The notes under the pieces were generated by a model, which ran no database searches, was not told the origin of the DNA, and saw only the letters and a list, made by a program, of their open reading frames with translations. From Isachenkonia alkalipeptolytica (lineage in GTDB: Bacteria; Bacillota; Clostridia; Peptostreptococcales; T1SED10-28): a DNA stretch of 40,252 nt. The stretch spans positions 1-40,252 of the forward strand of contig NZ_SUMG01000021.1 of NCBI RefSeq assembly GCF_009910325.1, read 5' to 3'. The position numbers were made by a program, and so were the translations under genes. Below, piece after piece: positions 16,215 to 24,132 of the stretch (position 1 is the stretch's first letter; each line of letters starts with the position of its first letter).

Positions 16215-17399
16215 TTAGTCATAAATCCTAATAGTCATCATCTGTCTGCCGAATCGCAATGCTTCCGATCGACTTTCATAAGCCAGATCAATTTTATTGC
16301 CTTTGATGGCTCCGCCGGTATCCGCGGCAATACCGTAACCATAGCCGGGAACATAGAGTTTTGTCCCTAAAGGGATCACTCTCGGATCCACAGCAATAAT
16401 TCCGTGACGGAGACGCTCACCGGTTGCTGTAATATTTCCTACACCCGGGTCCTGAGAGGTATATGCCGTAGCTTCCACCCTTAAGCTTCGAGTCGCCTCA
16501 CTTCCCCCACGACTAACTACCGGGGCAGGTTCCGGTTTTGGTGCTTTCGTACCAATTTTAACTACACGGTTAACAGGCTCTTTGGTTACTTCCTCGGATA
16601 ACACTTTCCGATCAGCTTCTTCTCCATCTTCATAAGTAATTTGTATTTCGTATTCCTTTAGTCCCTTTTCCCCTTCCTTATCTACTCGGGTTTTACCTTT
16701 ATCAAGATTTTCATCATTTTTTCGAAGGGTTTTAAAATCAATTTCCTCCGTCTCCGTAATTACTTCTTTTTCCACACGAATAATTTCGATCGTTAAGTCT
16801 TCCTCAATAGCATCTTCCAAGTCATGATTAATTTTATCTTTTTCTTCCAACTCCACGTCCGCTTTATTTAGTACCTCTTCTACGGTGTCTTTGGTGGTCA
16901 TTAATTCGATTACTTCTCCGTCTACATGAATCTCACAGGGCACCGCTCGGGTAATCTCAATTTCCATTCCCTCTTCTAAGGCAACATCCATGGCGGGAGT
17001 CACCTTATCATCAGGACGGATGAGGATCTCAGCTTCGATTAACGCTTCCTCTACGGTGCTAACCGGGGTTAATAAAGTTTGGGTATCATCCTCATCAACA
17101 ATTTTGATATTTTGTGCCCGAATCACTTCAATGGTCATTTCATCTACTACCGAGGTATTAAGTCCCGGCTCGATCCGGTCTTCCTCAATATAGTCCACTT
17201 CAGCTTCTTTCAACACTTCTTTTACCGTTTCTTTACGAGTCCCCACTTCTAGGGTTTCTTCTCCGTCTTCAATAAAAACTTTATTGATTGTGGACATGTA
17301 CCCTACCGCTGTAATGGATAGTATCAAAACCGCTATTCCTAGGAAAAGTAGCTTTTGTTTGTGTGCTTTAAGTTGTTCTTTGTTTAAAATCTTTTTCAT
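16215..17399 (-). CDS. Cell-wall protein with ubiquitin-like (DUF348), G5 and 3D domains (YabE-like)
   Basis: A secreted or membrane-anchored peptidoglycan-active protein of 394 residues. A membrane segment at about 13-32 (KLLFLGIAVLILSITAVGYM) is followed by three DUF348 repeats (about 36-78, 92-135, 151-193), a G5 domain (about 210-285) and a C-terminal 3D domain (about 305-394). The 3D domain has the acidic residues of MltA-like lytic transglycosylases: VDPRVIPLGT and AADTGGAIKGNKIDL. This domain order is that of YabE/Rpf-like proteins linked to wall remodelling and spore outgrowth. The ATG has AAGGAGG. The long upstream gap holds only a weak candidate promoter. Confidence 0.93.
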   Translation of the reverse strand: MKKILNKEQLKAHKQKLLFLGIAVLILSITAVGYMSTINKVFIEDGEETLEVGTRKETVKEVLKEAEVDYIEEDRIEPGLNTSVVDEMTIEVIRAQNIKIVDEDDTQTLLTPVSTVEEALIEAEILIRPDDKVTPAMDVALEEGMEIEITRAVPCEIHVDGEVIELMTTKDTVEEVLNKADVELEEKDKINHDLEDAIEEDLTIEIIRVEKEVITETEEIDFKTLRKNDENLDKGKTRVDKEGEKGLKEYEIQITYEDGEEADRKVLSEEVTKEPVNRVVKIGTKAPKPEPAPVVSRGGSEATRSLRVEATAYTSQDPGVGNITATGERLRHGIIAVDPRVIPLGTKLYVPGYGYGIAADTGGAIKGNKIDLAYESRSEALRFGRQMMTIRIYD

Positions 17400-17711
17400 T
17401 ATATAACCTCCTTGGTCGGTTGGTAATTTCCCCTACCTCGTTCGGTCATGAATTTCTTCTGTCACTTTCTCGAAATACAGGATACAAAACTTTCATCCAT
17501 TCTATCATTGTTTTTTGAAAGATGCCACTAATTTTTTGCCTTTTTTATTTAACTTTTTCCCTCCTGCACTTGGAAACTGTTTTTGCAGTTTTCCCCAAGA
17601 TTACATCAACAAAATATATTAGGCATCAATTAATAAATAATAGGTTCTATATACTAACCCGGTTTTAAGTAATGGTATTTATGAGCTATGAATCTTCGGA
17701 TTATAAAATAA
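17400..17711. other. AT-rich gap upstream of the YabE-like gene
   Basis: No gene seen. On the minus strand TAGAAT (17499-17504) is a possible -10 with only a poor TGGCAT at -35. I looked for the c-di-AMP (ydaO) riboswitch often found before such genes and did not recognise its conserved core. Confidence 0.4.
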
Positions 17712-17761
17712 GGATAAAAATAAAAAGCACCGATTGGAGTAATGAATCCCGTCGGTACTTT
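17712..17761 (-). terminator. Terminator of the carboxypeptidase gene
   Basis: AAAGCACCGA (17724-17733) pairs with TCGGTACTTT (17752-17761) with one mismatch. On the minus strand the hairpin is followed by CTTTTTATTTTTAT, a U-rich tail. Confidence 0.7.
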
Positions 17762-17794
17762 CCATGGGTTTTATTCGTGCCGTTACCAATTTCT

Positions 17795-19336
17795 TTAATA
17801 CTGATATATTTTTTGGTATTTCTCATCAAGATAAGAAAGATAGGGTTTTACCGTAAGTCCTTCGCCGGTGATTTCTTCAATCAGTTCCTCCGCGGTTCGT
17901 AAACTGCCCCGGTGATGAACTTTTTTGACCATCCATTCTTTGATCGGTGCAAAATTTTGATGTTCTATATGGGAATTAAACTCCGGCACATCTTCCTGTA
18001 AAGTCTTAGTCAATTGAAGGGCATAAAGGTTCCCTAGAGCATAGGTAGGAAAATAGCCGATCATTCCCCCTGCCCAGTGCATATCCTGCAGTACCCCCTC
18101 CCGATTATCCCTAGGTTTAATTCCTAGAATATCTTCCATCTTTTCATTCCATCGCTCGGGGAGTTCCTCGACGGAAATTTTTCCTCCAATCAAATCCTTT
18201 TCCAGTTCATAACGAAGGATAATATGAAGACTATAGGTTAGCTCGTCGGCTTCCACACGGATCATGGAAGGTTCCACAATATTAATGTACTCCACCATTT
18301 CTTCCAAACTTACATTCTTTACCTCTTCTTGAAAAAGCTCTTGAAATTCCGGAAGCAATCCCTTCCAGAAAAATTCACTGCGTCCCACAACATTTTCCCA
18401 GAAACGGGATTGAGATTCATGCATTCCCGTGGATGCCGCAGAGCCTGCTGAGGTTTTGAACAGCTCCATGGGAATGTTTTGTTCATACATCCCATGCCCG
18501 CCCTCATGGATGGTTCCAAATAAAGCGGTTTTGAAGAAATCCTCCTGATAGCGGGTGGTTACCCGTACATCTTTAGGGTTCAGTCCGATGGTAAAGGGAT
18601 GTATACTCTCATCCAATCGACCGCACTCAAAATCATAGCCAATTTTCTTAAGTATTTTTTCACTTAGAATTTTCTGTTTTTCCACCGGAAGCTTTACGGA
18701 TTCCAGTCGTTTGTTCGGTTTTTTTGAAGCATTTTGGATCTTGTTTAAAATATTTAAAACGCCTTCCTTCAATTCCCCAAAGATAGCATCCAGTTTCTCT
18801 ACGGTCATACCTTCCTCAAAGCGATCCAGTAAAGCGTTATAAGCATGGCCTTCGTAACCTAAACGTTCTGACATCCTTCGGTTGAAATCCACAATTTTCT
18901 CCAAATAAGGCCGGAAGATTTCAAAATCATCGTCGGCTTTCGCCTTTTCCCAAATGTTTTGAGCCCTCGAGGTGAGGATTACATAGTCCCGATACTCTTC
19001 TTCAGGAATTTTTTGAAACTTTTCCAAGTGTTTTACATCCTTTTCGATGCTCTTTTGATATTTTTCCGGTAATTCATTATAATACTTCTCCCTAGAAAAC
19101 TCCCCCAGAAGATGTTGCATTTCCGGTGACACAGACATTTTAAAAGCTTCTGTGGATAGAGTTCCCAAGGCTTCTGAGCGGATATTCCTTCCCTCTTTCG
19201 GCGCATAGGTAGCCATGTCCCAGTGGGCAAGCCCTGCCATCTCCCGATAATGCTGGATTTTACTTGAAATTTCCATATAGCGTTTCAATAGTTCCTGAAG
19301 CTGATTTTCTTCCTTTTGGTTGTCTTCTTTTTTCAT
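17795..19336 (-). CDS. M32 carboxypeptidase (carboxypeptidase Taq type)
   Basis: Zinc metallocarboxypeptidase that trims C-terminal residues from peptides in the cytosol. HEGGH at 277-281 carries zinc ligands His277 and His281 and catalytic Glu278; HESQSRFWEN (306-315) supplies the third ligand Glu307. DMATYAPK, IHPFTIGL and MHWAGGMIGYFPTYALGNLY are other M32 signatures. Length 513 is typical for the family. A GAGGAG site precedes the ATG. Upstream are an extended -10 promoter and an 18-base perfect palindrome next to the ribosome site, so translation may be regulated. Confidence 0.95.
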   Translation of the reverse strand: MKKEDNQKEENQLQELLKRYMEISSKIQHYREMAGLAHWDMATYAPKEGRNIRSEALGTLSTEAFKMSVSPEMQHLLGEFSREKYYNELPEKYQKSIEKDVKHLEKFQKIPEEEYRDYVILTSRAQNIWEKAKADDDFEIFRPYLEKIVDFNRRMSERLGYEGHAYNALLDRFEEGMTVEKLDAIFGELKEGVLNILNKIQNASKKPNKRLESVKLPVEKQKILSEKILKKIGYDFECGRLDESIHPFTIGLNPKDVRVTTRYQEDFFKTALFGTIHEGGHGMYEQNIPMELFKTSAGSAASTGMHESQSRFWENVVGRSEFFWKGLLPEFQELFQEEVKNVSLEEMVEYINIVEPSMIRVEADELTYSLHIILRYELEKDLIGGKISVEELPERWNEKMEDILGIKPRDNREGVLQDMHWAGGMIGYFPTYALGNLYALQLTKTLQEDVPEFNSHIEHQNFAPIKEWMVKKVHHRGSLRTAEELIEEITGEGLTVKPYLSYLDEKYQKIYQY

Positions 19337-19349
19337 CGGATCGCTCCTC

Positions 19350-19367
19350 TCAAATAAATTTATTTGA
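19350..19367. promoter_or_regulatory. Perfect 18-base palindrome at the carboxypeptidase ribosome site
   Basis: TCAAATAAATTTATTTGA is fully self-complementary and touches the GAGGAG site at 19344-19349. In RNA it can fold or dimerise; in DNA it could be an operator. Function unproven. Confidence 0.45.
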
Positions 19368-19383
19368 CCATATAATTATTTTT

Positions 19384-19392
19384 ATTATATCA
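19384..19392 (-). promoter_or_regulatory. Extended -10 promoter of the carboxypeptidase gene
   Basis: Minus-strand TG-A-TATAAT (TATAAT at 19384-19389) lies about 50 bases upstream of the start. Its -35 zone is covered by an inverted repeat AACATTCT...AGAATGTT at 19394-19417. Confidence 0.55.
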
Positions 19393-19423
19393 TAACATTC
19401 TGTGTTTTTAGAATGTTTTTCCC

Positions 19424-19472
19424 AAAAAAATCAAAGGAACAATCTTCCCTCTATAGCAAAGATTATTCCTTT
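19424..19472 (-). terminator. Terminator of the lipB-lipA operon
   Basis: AAAGGAACAATCTT (19433-19446) and AAGATTATTCCTTT (19459-19472) pair with one G-U wobble on the minus strand, followed by a run of seven Us. Confidence 0.85.
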
Positions 19473-19509
19473 AATTTAAACATCCTCAGTCAATCTTAGA
19501 GTTATAAAT

Positions 19510-20382
19510 TTATTGTTTCGATTGAGTTTTCGTACCCAGCATATCCGCGGCTTTATAGGAGCTGCGGACTAAAGGATCCGAAGCAACAAAGGAGAACCCT
19601 AGGCTTTCGGCTTTCTCCTTATAAGCCTGAAAAGCTTTGGGAGTGATGTATTCCTCCATAGGATAGTGCGCTTTACTAGGGGCTAGATACTGACCCACCG
19701 TTAAAAAGTCACACTGGTACTGTCGTAAGTCCATCATTACCTGATGAACTTCCTCGGGAAATTCTCCAAGGCCTACCATAATACCCGATTTCGTGAAAAT
19801 AGAAGGATTCAGTTTCTTCACATTTACCAATACTTCCAAGGACTGATAATAATCCGCCTGAGGCCGGACTTTATCGTACATTCTCGGAATGGTTTCAATA
19901 TTATGATTTATGATATCCGGCTGAGCGTCGGTAACTTTTTTCAGAGCTTTAAAATCCCCTTGAAAGTCGGGAATTAATACCTCAATGGCGATCTCTTTAT
20001 CCACAGCTCGAATGGCATTAATGACTTTTGCAAAATGTCCCGCACCGCCATCGGGTAAGTCATCCCGGGTAACCGAGGTCACCACCACATGCTTGAGTCC
20101 CAGTTCCTGTGTCGCCTTCGCCATATTTCCCGGTTCCTTAGGGTCTACCGGTTCCAATGCTTCATGGGTTACGTTACAGAATCTACAGTTTCTTGAACAC
20201 TGGGTTCCTAATATCATAAAGGTTGCGGTTTTATTACTAAAGCATTCTATTCGATTCGGACAATTGGCTTCCTGGCACACGGTATTCAGGGAAAGGTCTT
20301 TTAACATGCGTTTTACCGCTTCTTCTTTCTGCAGATCCTCCATATTCACCCGAAGCCAACGGGGTTTACGTTCACTTTTCAT
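19510..20382 (-). CDS. lipA: Lipoyl synthase
   Basis: Radical SAM enzyme that inserts two sulfurs into octanoyl groups bound to lipoate-dependent proteins. The auxiliary 4Fe-4S cluster ligands are Cys36, Cys41 and Cys47 ([14 protein letters not shown]); the radical SAM cluster is CSRNCRFC with Cys62, Cys66 and Cys69. The C-terminal VRSSYKAAD contains the conserved serine ligand. Length 290 is standard. It follows lipB by 13 bases and has a GAGGTG site. No target dehydrogenase or glycine cleavage gene is nearby. Confidence 0.97.
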   Translation of the reverse strand: MKSERKPRWLRVNMEDLQKEEAVKRMLKDLSLNTVCQEANCPNRIECFSNKTATFMILGTQCSRNCRFCNVTHEALEPVDPKEPGNMAKATQELGLKHVVVTSVTRDDLPDGGAGHFAKVINAIRAVDKEIAIEVLIPDFQGDFKALKKVTDAQPDIINHNIETIPRMYDKVRPQADYYQSLEVLVNVKKLNPSIFTKSGIMVGLGEFPEEVHQVMMDLRQYQCDFLTVGQYLAPSKAHYPMEEYITPKAFQAYKEKAESLGFSFVASDPLVRSSYKAADMLGTKTQSKQ

Positions 20383-20395
20383 AAGCTCACCTCTT

Positions 20396-21073
20396 CTATA
20401 AATTAAGTTCTTCCAGTGTTATATTTTGAACCTTTTCATACTCATATACCCTAACAAACTCCTCTGCTACCCGCTGGTTCATTTGGTTAAAATCCTGGGT
20501 TTCCCCTAATAATTTTTCTAATGTGGTTACGCCTTTATCACGAATTCCGCAGGGGATGATAAACTGAAAATGGTCTAGGTTCGTATTCACGTTAAAGGCA
20601 AAACCATGCATGGTTACCCCCTTTTTTACGGCTAAACCGATGGCAGTGATCTTCTCATTGCCTATCCAAACCCCGATATCCTTCCCGGAACCTGTAGCTT
20701 TCAAATCAAAGTCCTTTAAGATATTTACAAAAACTTTTTCCAACTTTTCCACAAAACCACGGACTTTTATTTGGTTTTCGATTAGATGAATTATGGGATA
20801 ACCCACAATTTGTCCTTCTCCGTGATAGGTAACATCCCCTCCCCGGTTGGTTTCAAATCGCTGAATGCCTTGACGGGCCAATTCTTTTTCCGGCGCTACT
20901 ACATTCTCCGCCGATGCGCTTTTCCCCAGAGTGATTACTGCGGGGTGCTCCACTAAAATCAAGGTGTCAGAGATCTTCCCCTCCTGTCGTTTTTTTAATA
21001 ATTGAAACTGGATTTCTAAGGCCTGCTCATAATCGCATTTACCCAAATATAAAAGGTTTAAAGTTTTTTCCAT
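20396..21073 (-). CDS. lipB: Octanoyl-[acyl carrier protein]:protein octanoyltransferase
   Basis: Moves an octanoyl group from acyl carrier protein to the lipoyl domain of target proteins, the step before Lip[13 protein letters not shown] (77-88) is the substrate pocket, Lys141 in EKITAIG and Cys175 in IPCGI are the catalytic pair, and FAFNVNTNL is conserved. Length 225 is usual. It is first of the lipB-lipA pair; the upstream gap to 21260 shows no strong promoter to my eye. Confidence 0.96.
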   Translation of the reverse strand: MEKTLNLLYLGKCDYEQALEIQFQLLKKRQEGKISDTLILVEHPAVITLGKSASAENVVAPEKELARQGIQRFETNRGGDVTYHGEGQIVGYPIIHLIENQIKVRGFVEKLEKVFVNILKDFDLKATGSGKDIGVWIGNEKITAIGLAVKKGVTMHGFAFNVNTNLDHFQFIIPCGIRDKGVTTLEKLLGETQDFNQMNQRVAEEFVRVYEYEKVQNITLEELNL

Positions 21074-21259
21074 AGGAACCCTCCGTTTTTAAGAATGACT
21101 ATAATTTAGGAGCTTGTATTACTTACATTGTCAGTATACCATAAAGCAAATGAAATTTCTTCCTCTCCTTTACAGTCTTCTTTAATTCTTCTGTAAAGTT
21201 GATTTTAAGACCTTCCAGCCATCACCCTTGCGAAAACAAATTAAAAAAGAGCTTTCCCT

Positions 21260-21949
21260 TTATAGAGAAAACTCCACTTTAATGCATTTACCAATGATTT
21301 TCAACTCGCTTTTCTTCTTACTTACCCCGTTTTCCCCTTCTAGACCTTGGAAAAGCGCGATCTTTCCGCTTCCCTCCTTTCGGAGTTTTCGGACCATTCG
21401 TCCCTTTGCCACATTAATTAAGTAAAGTGCTCCGTTTTCAATTTCTTGGGTATCCAGGACCGTTACGATATCCCCTTTCTTAATTCGAAGTCCCTGTAGA
21501 GCATTATCGGTTACTTCAATAAAGAAAAGTTTATCAGGATGATAGCCCTCCACTTTGTTTTCCATCAAGGGCAATGATTTTTCTCCAACAACCTTTCCAT
21601 TATCCATGCGTTGCACAGGATAAGTTTTCACCAAGTTCCCCAAGGCTTTTTGCCATGAACCGGTGGGTTTTAAATCATAGTTTTGAAGTTCTTCCTTCGA
21701 ATCCTGTTTTTTTCCAGCTTTGACCTTGTCCGACGCTTCATCGGTAGGCTCCTCCGCCACACTGATAAAATCCATGGATTTCCCTAGTTTTTTTAAAATT
21801 TTTTCAGCAATATCCTCTTTGATTACCTTCCGACCGGATTCGATATCCCGAAGATAACTTTCGGATATACCGCATTTTTTTGCCAGGGCTTTTTCCGATA
21901 AACTCGCTTGTTCCCTAGCTTTCTTTATTTGTTCTGCCAATCGATTCAT
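21260..21949 (-). CDS. XRE-type repressor with an S24-like domain lacking the catalytic serine
   Basis: A DNA-binding regulator of 229 residues. Residues about 5-60 form a helix-turn-helix (LAKKCGISESYLRDIESGRK). A charged linker leads to a LexA/CI-type S24 domain from about residue 100, ending near the C-terminus with YLINVAKGRMVRKL and IIGKCIKVEF. In LexA the active serine lies in GDSM; here the matching place reads VTDNALQGLRIKKGD, with Asn-Ala instead of Ser-Met. Self-cleavage is therefore unlikely and the domain probably acts in dimerisation or ligand sensing. GAGGTGA precedes the ATG. The target genes are not evident; there is no prophage nearby. Confidence 0.8.
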   Translation of the reverse strand: MNRLAEQIKKAREQASLSEKALAKKCGISESYLRDIESGRKVIKEDIAEKILKKLGKSMDFISVAEEPTDEASDKVKAGKKQDSKEELQNYDLKPTGSWQKALGNLVKTYPVQRMDNGKVVGEKSLPLMENKVEGYHPDKLFFIEVTDNALQGLRIKKGDIVTVLDTQEIENGALYLINVAKGRMVRKLRKEGSGKIALFQGLEGENGVSKKKSELKIIGKCIKVEFSL

Positions 21950-22092
21950 CCAATCACCTCATTTGTCATTATATTTACTATTTTATCATGATCCTTATCC
22001 TTTCTCCAGATGATCTTAGACACTTATCCTGATTTCTTTGCTGAAATCACAATAAACCTACCTTAGTGCTTTCCCTTGCGCAGGGAATCCGT

Positions 22093-22098
22093 TATAAT
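22093..22098 (+). promoter_or_regulatory. -10 box ahead of the orphan helical gene
   Basis: TATAAT at 22093-22098 lies about 70 bases upstream of the next start. No good -35 hexamer is present at usual spacing. Confidence 0.4.
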
Positions 22099-22167
22099 AA
22101 GATTAAGATGTTTTCAGTTGCTTTACACTGGTAACAGCATTGACAACGCCTTTCAGGGGGTAAAAGC

Positions 22168-22623
22168 ATGAGAAAAATCCATTGGTTAAATGATTTAAAG
22201 CAGTACATTTTATTTCATTATCGAAAAACCCTTACCGTGGAAGAGTCCGTTTTAAGTTATAATGTGGCTACTTTTATCGAGCAGCGACAACGGCCAAGTT
22301 TTTCAAAAAGTCTGTTGCATTTCATCGATGCAAAAGGGCTGGATGACACGGAGGTCTATAAAAGGGCGGGAATCGACCGTAAACATTTTTCAAAAATACG
22401 TTCAAATCCAGATTATCAACCTAAGAAAAAAACCGCCCTCGCCCTTTGTCTTTCCTTACAATTAGATCTTAGAGAAGCCGAGTGTCTATTACGTTCTGCA
22501 GGGTATACTTTTTCCAACAGCCAATTCTTGGATCTGATTATACAGTACTGCATTGAAGAGCATATTTATGATATTCATGAGGTCAATTACGCTCTGGAAC
22601 ATTATAAATTAGAGCCTTTGTAA
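22168..22623 (+). CDS. Orphan helical protein related to a domain appended to macro-domain proteins
   Basis: A 151-residue all-helical protein. The central segment [44 protein letters not shown] reads like a helix-turn-helix, followed by [29 protein letters not shown] and a C-terminal [20 protein letters not shown]. From memory this unit is often the C-terminal part of macro-domain (ADP-ribose) or other signalling proteins in gut Clostridia; here it stands alone with a 40-residue basic leader. The partner domain is missing. It could be a DNA-binding or protein-binding regulator. The GGGGG before the ATG is a weak ribosome site. Function unknown. Confidence 0.7.
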   Translation: MRKIHWLNDLKQYILFHYRKTLTVEESVLSYNVATFIEQRQRPSFSKSLLHFIDAKGLDDTEVYKRAGIDRKHFSKIRSNPDYQPKKKTALALCLSLQLDLREAECLLRSAGYTFSNSQFLDLIIQYCIEEHIYDIHEVNYALEHYKLEPL

Positions 22624-22666
22624 CAATAGGCGGGGTTATCTTCACTGTAATTATTCCGAATTTTCT

Positions 22667-22674
22667 GCTATACT
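22667..22674 (+). promoter_or_regulatory. Extended -10 promoter of the nicotinamidase-like gene
   Basis: TG-C-TATACT (hexamer 22669-22674) is an extended -10. The leader to the start at 22842 would be about 160 bases; I see no known riboswitch in it. Confidence 0.45.
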
Positions 22675-22841
22675 ATAGTTAAGAAGTAAAAAAACTTTTC
22701 CAAATCACTTTATTATGAGCCATTATGCATCCTTCTAGCCTCTTTACTCTGTTATAAGTATTTTTGAAATGTATTTTAAAAGAACAAATACAGGCACTAT
22801 CTTACGAGAATTACGGGAATTATCAAATAGGAGGGATTTCC

Positions 22842-23384
22842 ATGAAGAAAAAAGTTTTAATCGTAATCGATTATCAAAAAGACTTTGTTATGGGAAGCTT
22901 AGGATTCACTGAAGCTAAGGAATTGGATTCTGTAATTTGTAAAAAGATAAAAAGTTATAAAAATCATCAGGTTTTTTATACCCTGGACACCCATGATGAA
23001 GATTACTTAGAATCCTTAGAGGGAGACTCCCTTCCCATTGAACACTGTATTAAAGGAACCGAAGGTCACAAAGTATACGGAAACACCAAAATATGCCTTA
23101 ATGAGGTTGGAGCGCAGCCTTTGGAAAAAAGAAGTTTTGGAATCCACCCCCAAGAACTTCATGAACAGTGTTTTGACTTCTATGAAGACGAACTGGAATC
23201 CATTGAATTGGTAGGGGTGGTTACTAATATCTGTGTTATATCCAATGCGATTGTGTTAAAAACCCTGTACCCCGAAGTGCCCATATTTGTGGATGCCTCC
23301 GCCTGTGCTTCTCCTGACCCGGCACTTCACGAGAAAGCCTTGGATGTTTTGGCAGGCCTTCATGTTAACGTAATCAATCGGTGA
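22842..23384 (+). CDS. Nicotinamidase-like cysteine hydrolase (isochorismatase family)
   Basis: Predicted amidase of 180 residues, most like nicotinamidases, which hydrolyse nicotinamide to nicotinate in NAD salvage. The triad is Asp10 (VIDYQKDF), Lys97 and Cys131 (VVTNICVIS). A metal site typical of nicotinamidases is visible as Asp49, His51 (LDTHDEDY) and His68 (PIEHCI). I start at 22842, six bases after AGGAGG; the frame is open for 26 more codons upstream without a ribosome site. A UUCG terminator follows. Other amide substrates cannot be excluded. Confidence 0.88.
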   Translation: MKKKVLIVIDYQKDFVMGSLGFTEAKELDSVICKKIKSYKNHQVFYTLDTHDEDYLESLEGDSLPIEHCIKGTEGHKVYGNTKICLNEVGAQPLEKRSFGIHPQELHEQCFDFYEDELESIELVGVVTNICVISNAIVLKTLYPEVPIFVDASACASPDPALHEKALDVLAGLHVNVINR

Positions 23385-23424
23385 AGATCCCATAGGGTGG
23401 TTGAATCCCTTTATCCATCAATAA

Positions 23425-23450
23425 AAAAGGAGACCTTCGGGTCTCCTTTT
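23425..23450. terminator. Bidirectional terminator with UUCG loop
   Basis: AAAAGGAGACC (23425-23435) pairs perfectly with GGTCTCCTTTT (23440-23450) around TTCG. It sits between two convergent genes, and flanking A/T runs serve both strands. Confidence 0.92.
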
Positions 23451-23470
23451 AATTTTTCTATTGGACTTTC

Positions 23471-23986
23471 CTATACAGTAAGAAAGCTTAACGTTTGTTG
23501 CAGTTGATAAAACCGAAGTTGTAAGCTGTGTTTTCTGAAGAAGCCTTCCTGGTATTCTTTCACCGCATAATATTTATCCACCATCGTTACAATCCAACTT
23601 TCCTTGTATTTCGGCGGAACAATGGTTGTAGGGAACATATGTTTCTTTATGATATCTGCTTCCATATCGCTGACATCAAAGTACTTTCTGGCATTTTCAA
23701 GAGCTACTCTTGGATGAGATACCGCATGGGATTCTTTTAAGTATTTCAAGTTTCGGTTCCCCTTGGTTCGCCAGTCATATAAAAAGAAATCATGAAGTAG
23801 GGCACCCCGGGCGATGGCTCGATAATCCATCTTTAGTTTTTTTGCTATTTTATAAGATCGAAAGGAAACTTCCAGGGAATGTTCGAATATGCTTCCCTCA
23901 TGGTGTCGAATGTCCTTCGATTGCATGAATGCATCATGGTTTAATATATCTTTTGTGATCTCGTAGTATTCGGAATTTCTGCTCAA
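23471..23986 (-). CDS. HD-domain hydrolase-like protein
   Basis: A 171-residue protein with an HD phosphohydrolase fold. His36 (FEHSLEVSFRSYKIAKKL) and the HD pair His65-Asp66 (GALLHDFFLYDW) form the metal site; HAVSHPRVALENARKYF contributes later conserved histidines. Substrate unknown; nucleotides are likely for this fold. The start is TTG, chosen because AGGAGG lies eight bases upstream. It converges with the nicotinamidase-like gene. Confidence 0.82.
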   Translation of the reverse strand: MSRNSEYYEITKDILNHDAFMQSKDIRHHEGSIFEHSLEVSFRSYKIAKKLKMDYRAIARGALLHDFFLYDWRTKGNRNLKYLKESHAVSHPRVALENARKYFDVSDMEADIIKKHMFPTTIVPPKYKESWIVTMVDKYYAVKEYQEGFFRKHSLQLRFYQLQQTLSFLTV

Positions 23987-24132
23987 TACGTGGACCTCCT
24001 TGATTTTATCCGTCTTTTGAATTTTATGTCCGCTGTTTTACTCACAGTTTACATAATACTAGGATCCCGGGATTTTGTCAAGGAAACCCTTGGAAAAATC
24101 CAAGAAAAAGAAGACAATTTCTTAGTTAATAT

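Noticed and set aside
17400-17794. c-di-AMP (ydaO) riboswitch before the YabE-like gene
   Set aside because: Such leaders are common for this gene type, but I could not find the conserved core in the sequence.
22682-22841. NAD-related riboswitch in the leader of the nicotinamidase-like gene
   Set aside because: The leader is long but I see no matching conserved motif.
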